From: Burkholderiales bacterium
GTDB taxonomy: Bacteria > Pseudomonadota > Gammaproteobacteria > Burkholderiales > Burkholderiaceae
DNA length: 47,216 nucleotides
Direction of reading: 5' to 3'
Assembly: GCA_021287185.1 (NCBI GenBank)
Contig: JAJTAZ010000006.1
Location: forward strand, 1-47,216
The notes beneath the pieces are model-generated. The model had not been told where the DNA came from. It searched no databases and saw only the letters and a list, made by a program, of their open reading frames with translations. Numbering within the stretch: the first letter of the stretch is position 1; each line of letters opens with the position of its first letter. The position numbers and the translations under genes are program-made. Shown piece by piece: positions 18,314 through 27,362 of the stretch.

Positions 18314-19408
18314 TTAATCATTCAGTGACGCTTGCAAAGCCGTGAGCATTGCAGTGTTTTCCTCAGGCGTACTAATCGTAATCCGCAAACAATTGTGCAA
18401 CAGCGCGTGCGCATGGCTCATGTTTTTAATCAACACACCACGTTCACGCATACCCGCGAACACCGCATCGGCATCATGCGCATCGCTCAAACGCACCAAC
18501 ACGAAATTTGCCGCGGTCTCATACACGCGCACCCTCGACATTTGCGCCAATGCAGCGCACACCCGTGTGCGTTCAGCACGAATGCTGTCCGCCTGCTGTG
18601 CCAATACATCGGCGTGTTGGAGCACAAACGTCGCTGTCGCTTCAGTCAACACATTGACATTATACGGTGGTCTGACCTTATCGAGTTCAGAAATCAACGC
18701 AGAGCTGCCCGCCATATAGCCCAAACGAATGCCCGCCAAACCGAGTTTACTCACGGTGCGCATCACCAGTAGGTTGTCAAACTCATTCAATGCGTCCATC
18801 CACGTATCCAAAGCAAACGGCTGATACGCCTCATCGACCACCACAATACTGCCTTTTGCGGCTTCAATAATAGTGCGCATGGCGGACGCATCAAACAAAT
18901 TGCCCGTCGGATTATTTGGGAACGGCAAATACACCAAAGCAGGCTTGTGCTGCGCAATCGCATCTGTCCACGCGCGCACGTTGAGCGAAAAATCATCGAC
19001 GTTGAGCGCAATCTCAACCACGTTCAAATGATTGAACAAGCTAGACATCTTGTACATCACGAAACTTGGCGCGGGTGCGAGCACGGTGACGGTTTCGTTC
19101 GGTTTAGAAATCGCCTGCGATAGAATCGCAATCAACTCATCCGAGCCATTGCCCAGCATGATGTCCTTGTCCGCAGGGATGTGGGCGTAGGCGCGCAAAG
19201 CGTCCTTGAGCGCAATGTAGGACGGCACGGGATAGCGGTTCAACGCCACCTGCGCCAAATGCGCCGCTAACTGAGCCTTTAAATCATCAGGCAAAGTATA
19301 AGGATTCTCCATCGCATCGAGTTTAATCAAACCCGATGCGTTGGGGACGTGGTACGCGCCCATAGAAAGGATTTCGGGGCGGATGTGGGTGAGGTGATTT
19401 TGAGACAT
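18314..19408 (-). CDS. hisC: Histidinol-phosphate aminotransferase
   Basis: The 364-aa class I/II PLP aminotransferase converts imidazole acetol phosphate to histidinol phosphate. The substrate motif KLDAMENPY, the LGNGSDELI loop, the VDEAYQPF aspartate, and the PLP lysine in RTVSKLGLAGIRLGY are visible. ATG 19408 is chosen because homology begins there; an open frame further upstream would overlap the end of the abortive-infection gene. The ribosome site is weak. Confidence 0.95.
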   Translation of the reverse strand: MSQNHLTHIRPEILSMGAYHVPNASGLIKLDAMENPYTLPDDLKAQLAAHLAQVALNRYPVPSYIALKDALRAYAHIPADKDIMLGNGSDELIAILSQAISKPNETVTVLAPAPSFVMYKMSSLFNHLNVVEIALNVDDFSLNVRAWTDAIAQHKPALVYLPFPNNPTGNLFDASAMRTIIEAAKGSIVVVDEAYQPFALDTWMDALNEFDNLLVMRTVSKLGLAGIRLGYMAGSSALISELDKVRPPYNVNVLTEATATFVLQHADVLAQQADSIRAERTRVCAALAQMSRVRVYETAANFVLVRLSDAHDADAVFAGMRERGVLIKNMSHAHALLHNCLRITISTPEENTAMLTALQASLND

Positions 19409-19460
19409 GTTTTTTCGTTTTGCGAGGTGCAATATAACAAGCTTTGTCAATAATATAGAT

Positions 19461-20375
19461 TTAGTTTGAGAAATCCGAACGTTGAAAGGAAGGGTTTTTA
19501 TCAAAAGCCTTATCACCAATTGCCGACACAATCATGCTTAACAGCAAGTGATTGGGAACAAATTTTTTATTTGGGAAATCCATGTGCTTGAGTAACCTAT
19601 ACTTAATAACGAATGATTTTAATTCTATAAAGTTATGTGTATCGTCATTTTCTGCCACGAACAATGCCAAAAGGTAACAAATTTCGTTGGTTAAACAACT
19701 GCGTACAATATTTGCATACATTTTTTCTTTTTCGGTTGGGTTATCACCATCTGCATAGTTTTTATTTATTAATTTTAAAAGTTGAAACAAAACATGGAAA
19801 TACCTATTTATTTGACTAAAGCCAACTTTCAATTCGTCTCTAGCTTTTTTAACAACAATCTGAGTGTATTTTATGTGTTTCATAGATGTAGTTTTAACAC
19901 CATCTCGGAAAAGATAGTCATACACCTGAAATGCGGAAAATTTTCTACTATCTGCGAGCGAATGAATGTTTTCGCCATCTTGGGATATTTCTTTTAAAAC
20001 TTGATTATGTTGGTCTAAGAACGAAAAAAAAGTTGATTCAAATCTTTGTTGTTTGCTGACTTCCATTTGCTCATTCATGGTTGCTCTCGTCGTAGCAAGT
20101 TCCTTGCGCGTTGCTTCTAATTCTTGCTTATTTAAGTGGACAGTGTAAAGCAACGCTATCAATGAACAAAAGGCTAAAATTGGATTAAGAACTCCTCCAA
20201 AAAAGTCTCCAGTAACGCCCCAGTCACTTCTCACTGGTGAGTTCGGAAATAAACCGCCATCAACAACTCGCAGGTACTCGTAAATTGCCACGCCAGTAGA
20301 TATGAACGCAAGCAAAAATATTATACAAATCAACAGTAGATAACCTGTCAGCCAATTTTTTAATGACTTACACAT
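19461..20375 (-). CDS. Putative phage abortive infection protein (putAbiC-like), membrane-anchored
   Basis: The 304-aa protein has a membrane helix at residues 10-30, the motif WGVTGDFFGGVLNPILAF at 52-69, a second helix to about 80, a coiled-coil-like stretch at 82-112 and then FESTFFSFLDQHN at 112-124. This N-terminal plan is that of the putAbiC family; the soluble C-terminal part is helical with no enzyme motif I can name. GC is about 33% against about 55% around it, so the gene was probably acquired. Its ATG overlaps the hisD stop as TAATG, which would couple its translation to histidine synthesis. Defence function is inferred from family only. Confidence 0.72.
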   Translation of the reverse strand: MCKSLKNWLTGYLLLICIIFLLAFISTGVAIYEYLRVVDGGLFPNSPVRSDWGVTGDFFGGVLNPILAFCSLIALLYTVHLNKQELEATRKELATTRATMNEQMEVSKQQRFESTFFSFLDQHNQVLKEISQDGENIHSLADSRKFSAFQVYDYLFRDGVKTTSMKHIKYTQIVVKKARDELKVGFSQINRYFHVLFQLLKLINKNYADGDNPTEKEKMYANIVRSCLTNEICYLLALFVAENDDTHNFIELKSFVIKYRLLKHMDFPNKKFVPNHLLLSMIVSAIGDKAFDKNPSFQRSDFSN

Positions 20376-21697
20376 TATTTACTCTTCAATCTCAACTCTG
20401 CACTCCTTGCGTGCGCTGTTAAACCTTCTCCATGCGCCAAGGTCGAGGCGATTTTGCCGAGCGTTTGCGCGCCTTGTTCACTCACTTGGATGATGGATGA
20501 GCGTTTTTGGAAGTCGTACACGCCGAGCGGTGAGGAGAATCGCGCTGTGCCTGAAGTCGGCAATACGTGGTTCGGCCCTGCGCAGTAGTCGCCGAGTGAC
20601 TCAGAAGTATATTGCCCGATGAAGATTGCGCCTGCATGGCGAATTTGGTCGGCATAGGTGTTGGCTTGTGCCACATCGGCCACCGAGATTTCGAGATGCT
20701 CAGGCGCAATGCGGTTGGCAATGTCACACGCCTCATTCATATCGCGTGTTTGTATCAAGATGCCACGGTTTTGCAACGAAGTACGGATGACTTCGGCACG
20801 CGGCATTTCGGTTATCAATCGATTGATGGCGTTTTCAACCTCGTTGATGTACTCGGCAGACGGGCAGAGCAAGATGGACTGCGCGAGTTCATCGTGCTCG
20901 GCTTGCGAAAATAAATCCATCGCCACCCAATCGGCAGGTGTTGAGCCATCGGCAATCACAAGGATTTCGGATGGGCCGGCTATCATATCAATACCGACTT
21001 GACCAAACACACGGCGTTTGGCTTCGGCGACAAAGGCGTTGCCTGGGCCAACGATTTTATCCACGCACGGCACAGTGTCCGTACCATAGGCAAGTGCAGC
21101 GACCGCTTGCGCGCCGCCGATGGTGAACACTTTATTCACCCCTGCGACATACGCCGCCGCGAGCACAAGCGGGTTGCGCACCCCATCGGGCGTGGGCACA
21201 ACCATGATGATGTCAGTCACACCCGCAACGTGCGCAGGAATGGCGTTCATCAGCACTGATGATGGATACGCGGCTTTGCCCCCCGGTACATAGATGCCAA
21301 CGCGATCCAGTGGTGTGACTTTTTGCCCCAACACTGTGCCGTCCTCCTCGGTGTAAGACCAAGATTGTCCACTGGCTTGATTCTGCGCGATGTGGTAGTT
21401 GCGCACGCGTTCAGCGGCGGCTTGTAATGCGGTTTTTTGTACTTCGCCCAATTCATCGAACGCTGATTTTAAATCGGCCTGCGTGAGGGTGAGTGCTTGC
21501 ATATCCGCCACATGCACACGGTCAAAACGGTTGGTGTATTCAACCACCGCCGCATCACCCCGTGCGCGCACCGCCGCGATGATTTCGGTCACAGCGGTTT
21601 GGATGCCCGCATCGGTGCTGTCGTCAAAATGCAAACGCGCTTGTAATGCTGTGTCAAAATCCGCTTGGGTCGTGGTTAGCAATGGAATGTTTATCAT
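20375..21697 (-). CDS. hisD: Histidinol dehydrogenase
   Basis: The 440-aa zinc- and NAD-dependent enzyme performs the last two oxidations to histidine. The signatures [18 protein letters not shown], the [10 protein letters not shown] loop, AEHDELAQ with a zinc ligand, and [17 protein letters not shown] are present. It lies downstream of hisG with an isochorismatase-like gene between them, and its stop codon is shared with the start of the abortive-infection gene. Confidence 0.97.
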   Translation of the reverse strand: MINIPLLTTTQADFDTALQARLHFDDSTDAGIQTAVTEIIAAVRARGDAAVVEYTNRFDRVHVADMQALTLTQADLKSAFDELGEVQKTALQAAAERVRNYHIAQNQASGQSWSYTEEDGTVLGQKVTPLDRVGIYVPGGKAAYPSSVLMNAIPAHVAGVTDIIMVVPTPDGVRNPLVLAAAYVAGVNKVFTIGGAQAVAALAYGTDTVPCVDKIVGPGNAFVAEAKRRVFGQVGIDMIAGPSEILVIADGSTPADWVAMDLFSQAEHDELAQSILLCPSAEYINEVENAINRLITEMPRAEVIRTSLQNRGILIQTRDMNEACDIANRIAPEHLEISVADVAQANTYADQIRHAGAIFIGQYTSESLGDYCAGPNHVLPTSGTARFSSPLGVYDFQKRSSIIQVSEQGAQTLGKIASTLAHGEGLTAHARSAELRLKSK

Positions 21698-21767
21698 GGT
21701 AATCGGTTCAAATATCGATGGGGTAAAAGTATTGATGGGTTGAATCCATGTATTTTAAACGCATGAA

Positions 21768-22346
21768 TTATTGTTCTACGCTCTTAAGGTCAGGCTGTAA
21801 AGCCTTGACTATTTCGGACGCGCTCATAATCTGTGCGTACTCTCCCTGCAAATTAGCAAGGCTCATGTTGTGTACTTCCTGAGCGGCTCTTTTGCGTCCA
21901 GCATAATCTACTTTATCAAAAGTAAAGCACGCATCATCCACAACATAAACGCTGAATCCCAAATTACCTGCCGTTCTTGCGGTTGCTTCAACCGAGTTTT
22001 CTGTGCTCACACCAACAATGATTAAGGTATTGATGTCCCTAACGCGCAACCAACGTTCTAAGTTAGAGTGAATGAATGCGTCGGGTATGTTTTTTTCAAC
22101 CACGTGTTCATGTGCGAGCGGATTTAATGGGTCTTGAAATGCTGCACCAATCTGTCCTGGAAAAAACACACTGCTGTCCGTGCGTGAGATGTGGCGCACA
22201 TGAACAATATTTAAGTCATTCGTTCGTGCCCAGTTGAGCAGTTTGAGGATATTCTCTTCTGCTTGTGGATTGTTGCGCGCAAGTGGGTATGTTTGCATCC
22301 CTTTTTGCATGTCTATGATGATTAAAACCGTTGTTGCGCGCATCAC
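21768..22346 (-). CDS. Isochorismatase-like hydrolase with Ser at the nucleophile position
   Basis: The 192-aa protein has the Rossmann-like isochorismatase/cysteine-hydrolase fold: VLIIIDMQKGM with the catalytic Asp, VVEKNIPDAF with the Lys, and GVSTENSVEATARTAGNLGF where the nucleophile region should be. At the position of the usual Cys the sequence has Ser (NSVEATAR). Isochorismatases proper also lack that Cys, so the protein may be active by another mechanism or on another substrate. GC is about 42%, below the neighbours, and the gene is not in the usual hisG-hisD layout, suggesting insertion. Confidence 0.75.
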   Translation of the reverse strand: MMRATTVLIIIDMQKGMQTYPLARNNPQAEENILKLLNWARTNDLNIVHVRHISRTDSSVFFPGQIGAAFQDPLNPLAHEHVVEKNIPDAFIHSNLERWLRVRDINTLIIVGVSTENSVEATARTAGNLGFSVYVVDDACFTFDKVDYAGRKRAAQEVHNMSLANLQGEYAQIMSASEIVKALQPDLKSVEQ

Positions 22347-22361
22347 AAGTCACCTGTGGTT

Positions 22362-23021
22362 TTAAGCTGATTTATCGACCGCAGCCTCAAACGCCTGCAA
22401 TATCGGGCGCAAACGCGCTGCTTTGAGTTTGAGCGAGGCTTGGTTGACAATCAAACGCGAGGAGATGTCGCAGACGTGTTCGACCTCCACGAGGTTGTTG
22501 GCGCGCAGGGTATTGCCCGTGCTGACCAAATCAACGATTGCGTCGCCCAAGCCAACCAGCGGCCCCAATTCCATCGAACCATAGAGTTTAATCAAATCGA
22601 CATACACGCCTTTGGCGGCAAAATGCGCTTTGGCGGTTTCGATGTATTTGGTGACCACGCGCAGACGCGCGCCTTGCTTGACCGCTGTGTCGTAATCAAA
22701 ACCATTTTGCACCGCGACCGACATGCGGCATTTGGCGATGCGTAAATCAATCGGGCTGTATAAACCTTCCATGCCCGATTCCATCAGCACGTCTTTACCT
22801 GCGACGCCAAAATCAGCCGCGCCATAACGCACGTAGGTCGGCACATCCGAAGCACGCACGATGATGACGCGCAGATTGGCATCGTTGGTCTGAATGATGA
22901 GTTTGCGCGAGGATTCGGGGTCTTCGAGCACTTCAATGCCCGCTGCACGCAACATCGGTAAAGTTTCTTCAAAAATTCGCCCTTTCGAGAGGGCTAACGT
23001 CAGCATATTTGAGTCGGTCAT
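22362..23021 (-). CDS. hisG: ATP phosphoribosyltransferase, short form
   Basis: The 219-aa enzyme commits ATP and PRPP to histidine synthesis. [16 protein letters not shown], the [14 protein letters not shown] segment and the PRPP loop [16 protein letters not shown] are diagnostic. At this length it is the short form, which lacks the C-terminal regulatory domain and in known cases needs HisZ as partner; no hisZ is in the window. I chose ATG 23021 because homology begins there, although the frame extends upstream. Confidence 0.95.
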   Translation of the reverse strand: MTDSNMLTLALSKGRIFEETLPMLRAAGIEVLEDPESSRKLIIQTNDANLRVIIVRASDVPTYVRYGAADFGVAGKDVLMESGMEGLYSPIDLRIAKCRMSVAVQNGFDYDTAVKQGARLRVVTKYIETAKAHFAAKGVYVDLIKLYGSMELGPLVGLGDAIVDLVSTGNTLRANNLVEVEHVCDISSRLIVNQASLKLKAARLRPILQAFEAAVDKSA

Positions 23022-23049
23022 GTTTGATTTTCCGTGCGGCTTTCCGTCT

Positions 23050-24369
23050 TTAAATGTCATCCTCACCCACGCCAACCACGCGCTCAATTTGCGCACCGAC
23101 GGCGTTGAGTTTGACTTCCATTTGCTCGTAACCACGGTCAAGGTGGTAAATGCGGTCAACAATCGTCGTGCCTTGCGCCACCAAGCCCGCAATCACCAAA
23201 CTGGCTGAGGCGCGCAAATCAGTCGCCATTACGACTGCGCCCGAAAGTGATTCAACACCGTGGGTAATCGCGGTGTTGCCTTCAATTTCGATGTTGGCAC
23301 CCAAACGATTGAGTTCTTGCACGTGCATGAAGCGGTTTTCAAAAATGGTTTCAGTCACGCGTGACGTGCCATCGGCAATCGCGTTGACTGCCATGAATTG
23401 CGCCTGCATGTCGGTGGCAAAACCTGGGTATTCGGTGGTGCGGATGTTGACTGGTTTTGGACGACCCTCCATTTTTGCACGTATCCAGTCTTTGCCCACC
23501 TCCAATTGCACACCCATTTCACGCAGTTTGTCCAGAGTCGAGTCCATAATCTCTGGATCTACATGAGTCAGACGAATATCGCCGCCCGTTGCCGCCACTG
23601 CGCACAAAAAGGTGCCTGCTTCAATGCGATCCGACACGACTTTGTGCGACACGCTGTGCAAACGCTCGACGCCATCAATCACCAGTCGATGTGTGCCGAT
23701 GCCCGAAATTTTCGCGCCCATTTCGACCAGCATGTTGGCTAAGTCGGTGACTTCAGGCTCACATGCGGCGTTCTCTAAAACAGTTTGCCCATCGGCCAAG
23801 ACTGCCGCCATCAGTAAATTTTCTGTGCCTGTCACGGTAATCATGTCGGTGGTGATACGCGCGCCGCCCTTGAGTCGCCCGCCCGCGCCATACTCACCTG
23901 TATCACCAATCGGAGCCTGTGCATGGATGTAACCGTGCTCGATGGTGATTTTCGCGCCCATGGCTTGCAAGCCTTTGATGTGTTGATCCACAGGGCGCGC
24001 ACCAATCGCACAGCCACCCGGTAAAGATACCCATGCCTCGCCAAAACGCGCCAGCAAAGGCCCTAAAACCAAAATCGATGCGCGCATGGTTTTGACCAAA
24101 TCATAGGTGGCCTTGGTGCTAATCGAACCATAGGCATGGATGGTGATTTTGTCGTGTTCTAAGGTTGAGACATCGACACCCAACTGACGCAATAGTTTCA
24201 TCGTGGTGCGGATGTCGCGCAAATTGGGGACATTGCGCAATTGCACAGGGTCGCCCGTGAGTAGGGTGGCACACATAATCGGCAGCGCGGCATTTTTCGC
24301 GCCGCCCACACGAATATCGCCATTGAGACGCAATTGACCCGCGCCACCTGTGATTTTGAGTTGTTCCAT
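23050..24369 (-). CDS. murA: UDP-N-acetylglucosamine 1-carboxyvinyltransferase
   Basis: The 439-aa cytoplasmic enzyme transfers enolpyruvate from PEP to UDP-GlcNAc, the first committed step of peptidoglycan synthesis. The N-terminal GGAKNAALP carries the active-site Lys25, and Cys120 in [12 protein letters not shown] is the fosfomycin-target cysteine, so it should be fosfomycin-sensitive at that residue. It sits between ibaG and hisG as in other Burkholderiales. Confidence 0.97.
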   Translation of the reverse strand: MEQLKITGGAGQLRLNGDIRVGGAKNAALPIMCATLLTGDPVQLRNVPNLRDIRTTMKLLRQLGVDVSTLEHDKITIHAYGSISTKATYDLVKTMRASILVLGPLLARFGEAWVSLPGGCAIGARPVDQHIKGLQAMGAKITIEHGYIHAQAPIGDTGEYGAGGRLKGGARITTDMITVTGTENLLMAAVLADGQTVLENAACEPEVTDLANMLVEMGAKISGIGTHRLVIDGVERLHSVSHKVVSDRIEAGTFLCAVAATGGDIRLTHVDPEIMDSTLDKLREMGVQLEVGKDWIRAKMEGRPKPVNIRTTEYPGFATDMQAQFMAVNAIADGTSRVTETIFENRFMHVQELNRLGANIEIEGNTAITHGVESLSGAVVMATDLRASASLVIAGLVAQGTTIVDRIYHLDRGYEQMEVKLNAVGAQIERVVGVGEDDI

Positions 24370-24421
24370 TGGGTTGTCCTAATTCAGTGGTTGATGTGTG
24401 CCGATGGTGTCATGATGTGAT

Positions 24422-24682
24422 TTATTTGGCTTGCTCTGCTGTCCATTCACTCGGCGTGTAGGTTTTCATCGACAATGCGTGGATGTGTGCATCATGCCCC
24501 AAAATTTTATCACCGAGGGCGGCATACACCGCGCGTTGGCGCGCCAAAGTCCGCAAACCTTCAAACGCAGGTGAGACAATGGTTGCAAAAAAATGCCGCC
24601 CATCACCATTGACATCAATGTGGGTGCAATTGATGCCATCACGAATGTATTGCTGTATTTGCTCGGGAGTGGGGTTGTCCAT
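24422..24682 (-). CDS. ibaG: BolA/IbaG-family iron-sulfur metabolism protein
   Basis: The 86-aa protein has the BolA fold with the conserved middle VNGDGRHFFATIVSPAFEG and KILGHDAHIHALSMKTYTP. BolA proteins partner monothiol glutaredoxins to handle iron-sulfur clusters. Placement directly before murA fits the IbaG (YrbA) branch rather than BolA itself. It appears to be the first gene of the murA-his train, with a good promoter upstream. Confidence 0.9.
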   Translation of the reverse strand: MDNPTPEQIQQYIRDGINCTHIDVNGDGRHFFATIVSPAFEGLRTLARQRAVYAALGDKILGHDAHIHALSMKTYTPSEWTAEQAK

Positions 24683-24723
24683 GCGCTGTCCAAAGAGATT
24701 CAGTTGCTTGATTCAGAGGTCGT

Positions 24724-24753
24724 ATTATACCTTGACAAACTCAGTTGTCCCAA
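24724..24753 (-). promoter_or_regulatory. Sigma-70-type promoter for the ibaG-murA-his gene train
   Basis: On the minus strand a perfect -10 box TATAAT (24724-24729) lies 18 bp from a -35-like TTGGGA (24748-24753), about 42 bp before the ibaG start. It is the best promoter I see ahead of the long minus-strand train; internal promoters are also likely in so long a unit. Confidence 0.6.
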
Positions 24754-24810
24754 GAGATTACAAGGGTTTTCATGGTTTTCGGTGAAACGGGGCTCGGAGT
24801 TTTATGGGCG

Positions 24811-24837
24811 TATTGATGGGTCTAACCGCCATCAATA
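24811..24837 (-). terminator. Hairpin overlapping the stop codon of the ABC-2 permease gene
   Basis: A perfect 9-bp inverted repeat, TATTGATGG (24811-24819) with CCATCAATA (24829-24837), overlaps the TGA stop of the exporter permease. No T run follows in the direction of transcription, so it may mark a rho-dependent end or protect the 3' end rather than be an intrinsic terminator. Confidence 0.45.
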
Positions 24838-25590
24838 ACGCATTTTGTAACCTCGTGCCAACAACGTCAAAGCGAGGGCGGACACGAGCAATAAGGCAAC
24901 GCCCACCATACCCAAACTCAACCATGGATTGACATCCGATACACCGAAAAACCCATAGCGAAAGCCATCAATCATGTAAAAAAATGGGTTCAAATGAGTG
25001 GCTTTTTGCCAAAAACTCGGCAGACTGTGAATGGAGTAAAACACGCCTGACAAAAAGGTTGCGGGCATGATGATGAAATTTTGGAAAGTGGCCAGTTGAT
25101 CAAATTTTTCTGCCCAAATCCCTGCAAGCAAGCCGAGTACCCCCAACAACGCCGATCCGAGCAACAAAAACACCAACATCCACAACACGTGGCTGATGCC
25201 ATTCATATCAACGAACCACACGGTACACAACAACACCCCCAACCCAACCGCTACGCCGCGCACAATGGACGCGCCGACATAGGCGGTGAAAATTTGTATC
25301 GGTCGCAGGGGGGTGAGCAATAGAAACACCATATTGCCCATCACTTTGGACTGAATCAGTGAAGACGAAGCGTTGGCAAAGGCGTTTTGTAGCACGCTCA
25401 TCATGATTAAACCAGGTACGAGAAAGGCGGTGTAGGTCACGCCACCTAAAGACGGTGCACGCCCAGAGAGCGCGTGACCGAATATTAAAAGGTATAAAAA
25501 TGCGGTCATCACAGGCGCAGCGACCGTTTGTACGCCGACTTTCCAAAAACGGCGAATTTCTTTGAGAAACAGCGTCCACGTGGCGTACAT
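24832..25590 (-). CDS. ABC-2 type exporter permease (YadH-like)
   Basis: The 252-aa inner-membrane protein has about six transmembrane helices and the ABC-2 signature TFLSGVFYSIHSLPSFWQ followed by HLNPFFYMIDGFRYGFFG near the C-terminus, as in YadH. I chose ATG 25590, preceded by GGAGG inside the end of the ATPase gene, over a longer open frame. The substrate is unknown. With the ATPase gene one base upstream it forms an exporter pair that commonly sits between mla and murA in this group. Confidence 0.88.
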   Translation of the reverse strand: MYATWTLFLKEIRRFWKVGVQTVAAPVMTAFLYLLIFGHALSGRAPSLGGVTYTAFLVPGLIMMSVLQNAFANASSSLIQSKVMGNMVFLLLTPLRPIQIFTAYVGASIVRGVAVGLGVLLCTVWFVDMNGISHVLWMLVFLLLGSALLGVLGLLAGIWAEKFDQLATFQNFIIMPATFLSGVFYSIHSLPSFWQKATHLNPFFYMIDGFRYGFFGVSDVNPWLSLGMVGVALLLVSALALTLLARGYKMRY

Positions 25591-25591
25591 A

Positions 25592-26530
25592 TTATTTTTC
25601 CTCCACTGGATTCGTATCAACGGTGGTGTTGACCAATTTGACAAACACATCTTCCAAATCGGCTTGCGAGACCAAAACGTCTTCTAATTCGCCGCCTGCC
25701 ATGCGCACGCTGGCCAAAACTTGTTCAACCTGATTGGCGTTTTTAAGCGTGAAGCTATGACGTTTGTTGGCGTTTTGTGTATTCATCGCTTGGATTTCGA
25801 CGGGCAATGCAGCGAGGTTCAGTTCATTGTGTGTTTTGATCACCAAGCGCACACCTGCCAGTTGTTGTAACAAAGTAGAGGTTCTATCCAATGCCACCAA
25901 CTCCCCTTTTTTTAAAATCGCGATGCGCTCACACAATTGCTCGGCTTCTTCTAAATAATGCGTGGTCAATACAATCGTGTGACCTTCGCGGTGCAGGCGT
26001 GAAATAAATGTCCACAACGATTGGCGCAGTTCCACATCCACCCCAGCGGTTGGCTCATCCAAAATAATCACTTTGGGACGGTGTACCAAGGCTTGCGCGA
26101 CCAGCACGCGCCGCTTCATGCCGCCCGACAGTGCGCGCATATTGACGTCGGCTTTATCGGTTAACCCTAAATGTTCAAGCAGTTCATCTATCCATACGCG
26201 GTTATTTTTAATCCCAAAATAACCCGATTGCCACTGGAGTGTTTCGCGCACCGTAAAAAACGGGTCAAACGACAATTCCTGTGGTACCACACCGAGCGCG
26301 CGCCGTGCTTGCTGGTAGTCTTTTTGCACATCAAAACCCATGACCTGTGCTGTGCCTGAGGTGGCGCGAGCCAAGCCCGCAAGAATGCTAATCAGCGTGG
26401 TTTTGCCCGCGCCGTTTGGTCCGAGCAGTCCAAAAAATTCACCTTGTTTGACTTCAAAGTTTACTTGGTTGAGGGCGGTGAGTTTGGGGTATTGCTTGAC
26501 GAGTTGATTGACTTGGATGGCGAATGTCAT
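25592..26530 (-). CDS. ABC transporter ATP-binding protein (YadG-like)
   Basis: The 312-aa ATPase shows Walker A GPNGAGKTT, the signature ALSGGMKRRV, Walker B VIILDEPTAGVD and the switch histidine TTHYLEE. The C-terminal 90 residues form the regulatory extension usual in ABC-2 exporters. It energises the adjacent permease. On the minus strand a TATAAT box at 26564-26569 lies about 35 bp before the start, without a clear -35 box, so a promoter here is possible. Confidence 0.9.
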   Translation of the reverse strand: MTFAIQVNQLVKQYPKLTALNQVNFEVKQGEFFGLLGPNGAGKTTLISILAGLARATSGTAQVMGFDVQKDYQQARRALGVVPQELSFDPFFTVRETLQWQSGYFGIKNNRVWIDELLEHLGLTDKADVNMRALSGGMKRRVLVAQALVHRPKVIILDEPTAGVDVELRQSLWTFISRLHREGHTIVLTTHYLEEAEQLCERIAILKKGELVALDRTSTLLQQLAGVRLVIKTHNELNLAALPVEIQAMNTQNANKRHSFTLKNANQVEQVLASVRMAGGELEDVLVSQADLEDVFVKLVNTTVDTNPVEEK

Positions 26531-26620
26531 GATGGCTCAATTTGTGGAAGAAATTTAAAGCGTATTATAGTCCGAATCGTTGGTGTGATTTCGTATGCTT
26601 GGGTGGGGTTGTCGAGCATG

Positions 26621-26652
26621 TAAAAAGTAAAAAGCCCACTGGATGTGGGCTT
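26621..26652 (-). terminator. Intrinsic terminator of the mla operon
   Basis: The stem AAGCCCAC (26632-26639) pairs with GTGGGCTT (26645-26652) around TGGAT. Read on the minus strand it is followed by TTTTTACTTTTTAC, a good rho-independent terminator 24 bp after the mlaC stop. It separates the mla operon from the exporter genes. Confidence 0.88.
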
Positions 26653-26675
26653 GTTTGATCGAATAGATGAATCAT

Positions 26676-27269
26676 TTATTTGGTTTTTGCTTTCAATTCA
26701 GCAATCAAAGCGGGTACACCACCGCGATTGACAGTGTTTTTAAACTGTCCGCGATAGGTATTGGACACTTTAACACCGCCAATAGCCATATCATAGACGC
26801 GCCATCCACCTGAGTTTTCCATGTAATAGATCACAGTGCTTTGGCTGCTTGGCGTCTTGACAATGGTTTTAACTTCGTTGCCGTTGGCAGGATACACATC
26901 AATTGCAGTCACTCGATTGTTGACCAAATTCTTTGAATAGGTGCTGACGAAGTATCGACGTAAAACTTGCATCAATTCATTTTGGTCTGCTGGTGTCGCT
27001 TTATTCCAAGCAGGCCCGACAGCACTGGCCACCCAGCGTGCAAAATTCACACGCGGCATGATGTTGGCATCAACATAGTTTGCCACTGTTTGTTTATCAC
27101 CGTTTTTAAGGCCTGGATTGCTTTTTAAATCTTTTAAAATTTTTTGACTCATGTCAAAAATCACATCATCCGCAGGCGCGGCGAGTGCGACATTGCTAAC
27201 GGATGCCCCCATCGCGGCAAAACCAGCCAGCAGAACCACTTTTTTAAACCATTTGCTTACATTGAACAT
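26676..27269 (-). CDS. mlaC: Phospholipid-binding periplasmic protein MlaC
   Basis: The 197-aa protein has an N-terminal signal peptide (helix at residues 11-30, cleavage after ALA near 31) and the MlaC/Ttg2D domain with the pattern FARWVASAVGPAWNKATP and YFVSTYSKNL. MlaC ferries phospholipid between the outer-membrane MlaA complex and the inner-membrane MlaFED complex. It is last in the operon, after a hairpin that may lower its expression. Confidence 0.94.
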   Translation of the reverse strand: MFNVSKWFKKVVLLAGFAAMGASVSNVALAAPADDVIFDMSQKILKDLKSNPGLKNGDKQTVANYVDANIMPRVNFARWVASAVGPAWNKATPADQNELMQVLRRYFVSTYSKNLVNNRVTAIDVYPANGNEVKTIVKTPSSQSTVIYYMENSGGWRVYDMAIGGVKVSNTYRGQFKNTVNRGGVPALIAELKAKTK

Positions 27270-27280
27270 ATTGACCTCTC

Positions 27281-27310
27281 AAAAAAATAACCCCACCTGA
27301 TGCGGTGGTT
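27281..27310 (-). terminator. Possible attenuator hairpin between mlaA and mlaC
   Basis: On the minus strand a short stem CCACC/GGTGG (within 27293-27308) is followed by a run of seven T (27281-27287), just before the mlaC ribosome site. It resembles a weak intrinsic terminator inside the operon; partial termination or mRNA processing is inference. Confidence 0.4.
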
Positions 27311-27362
27311 TGTGCGTTTCTATAACCCTCAAAGGTGTGTTTCGTTGACCCATCCATGCAAT

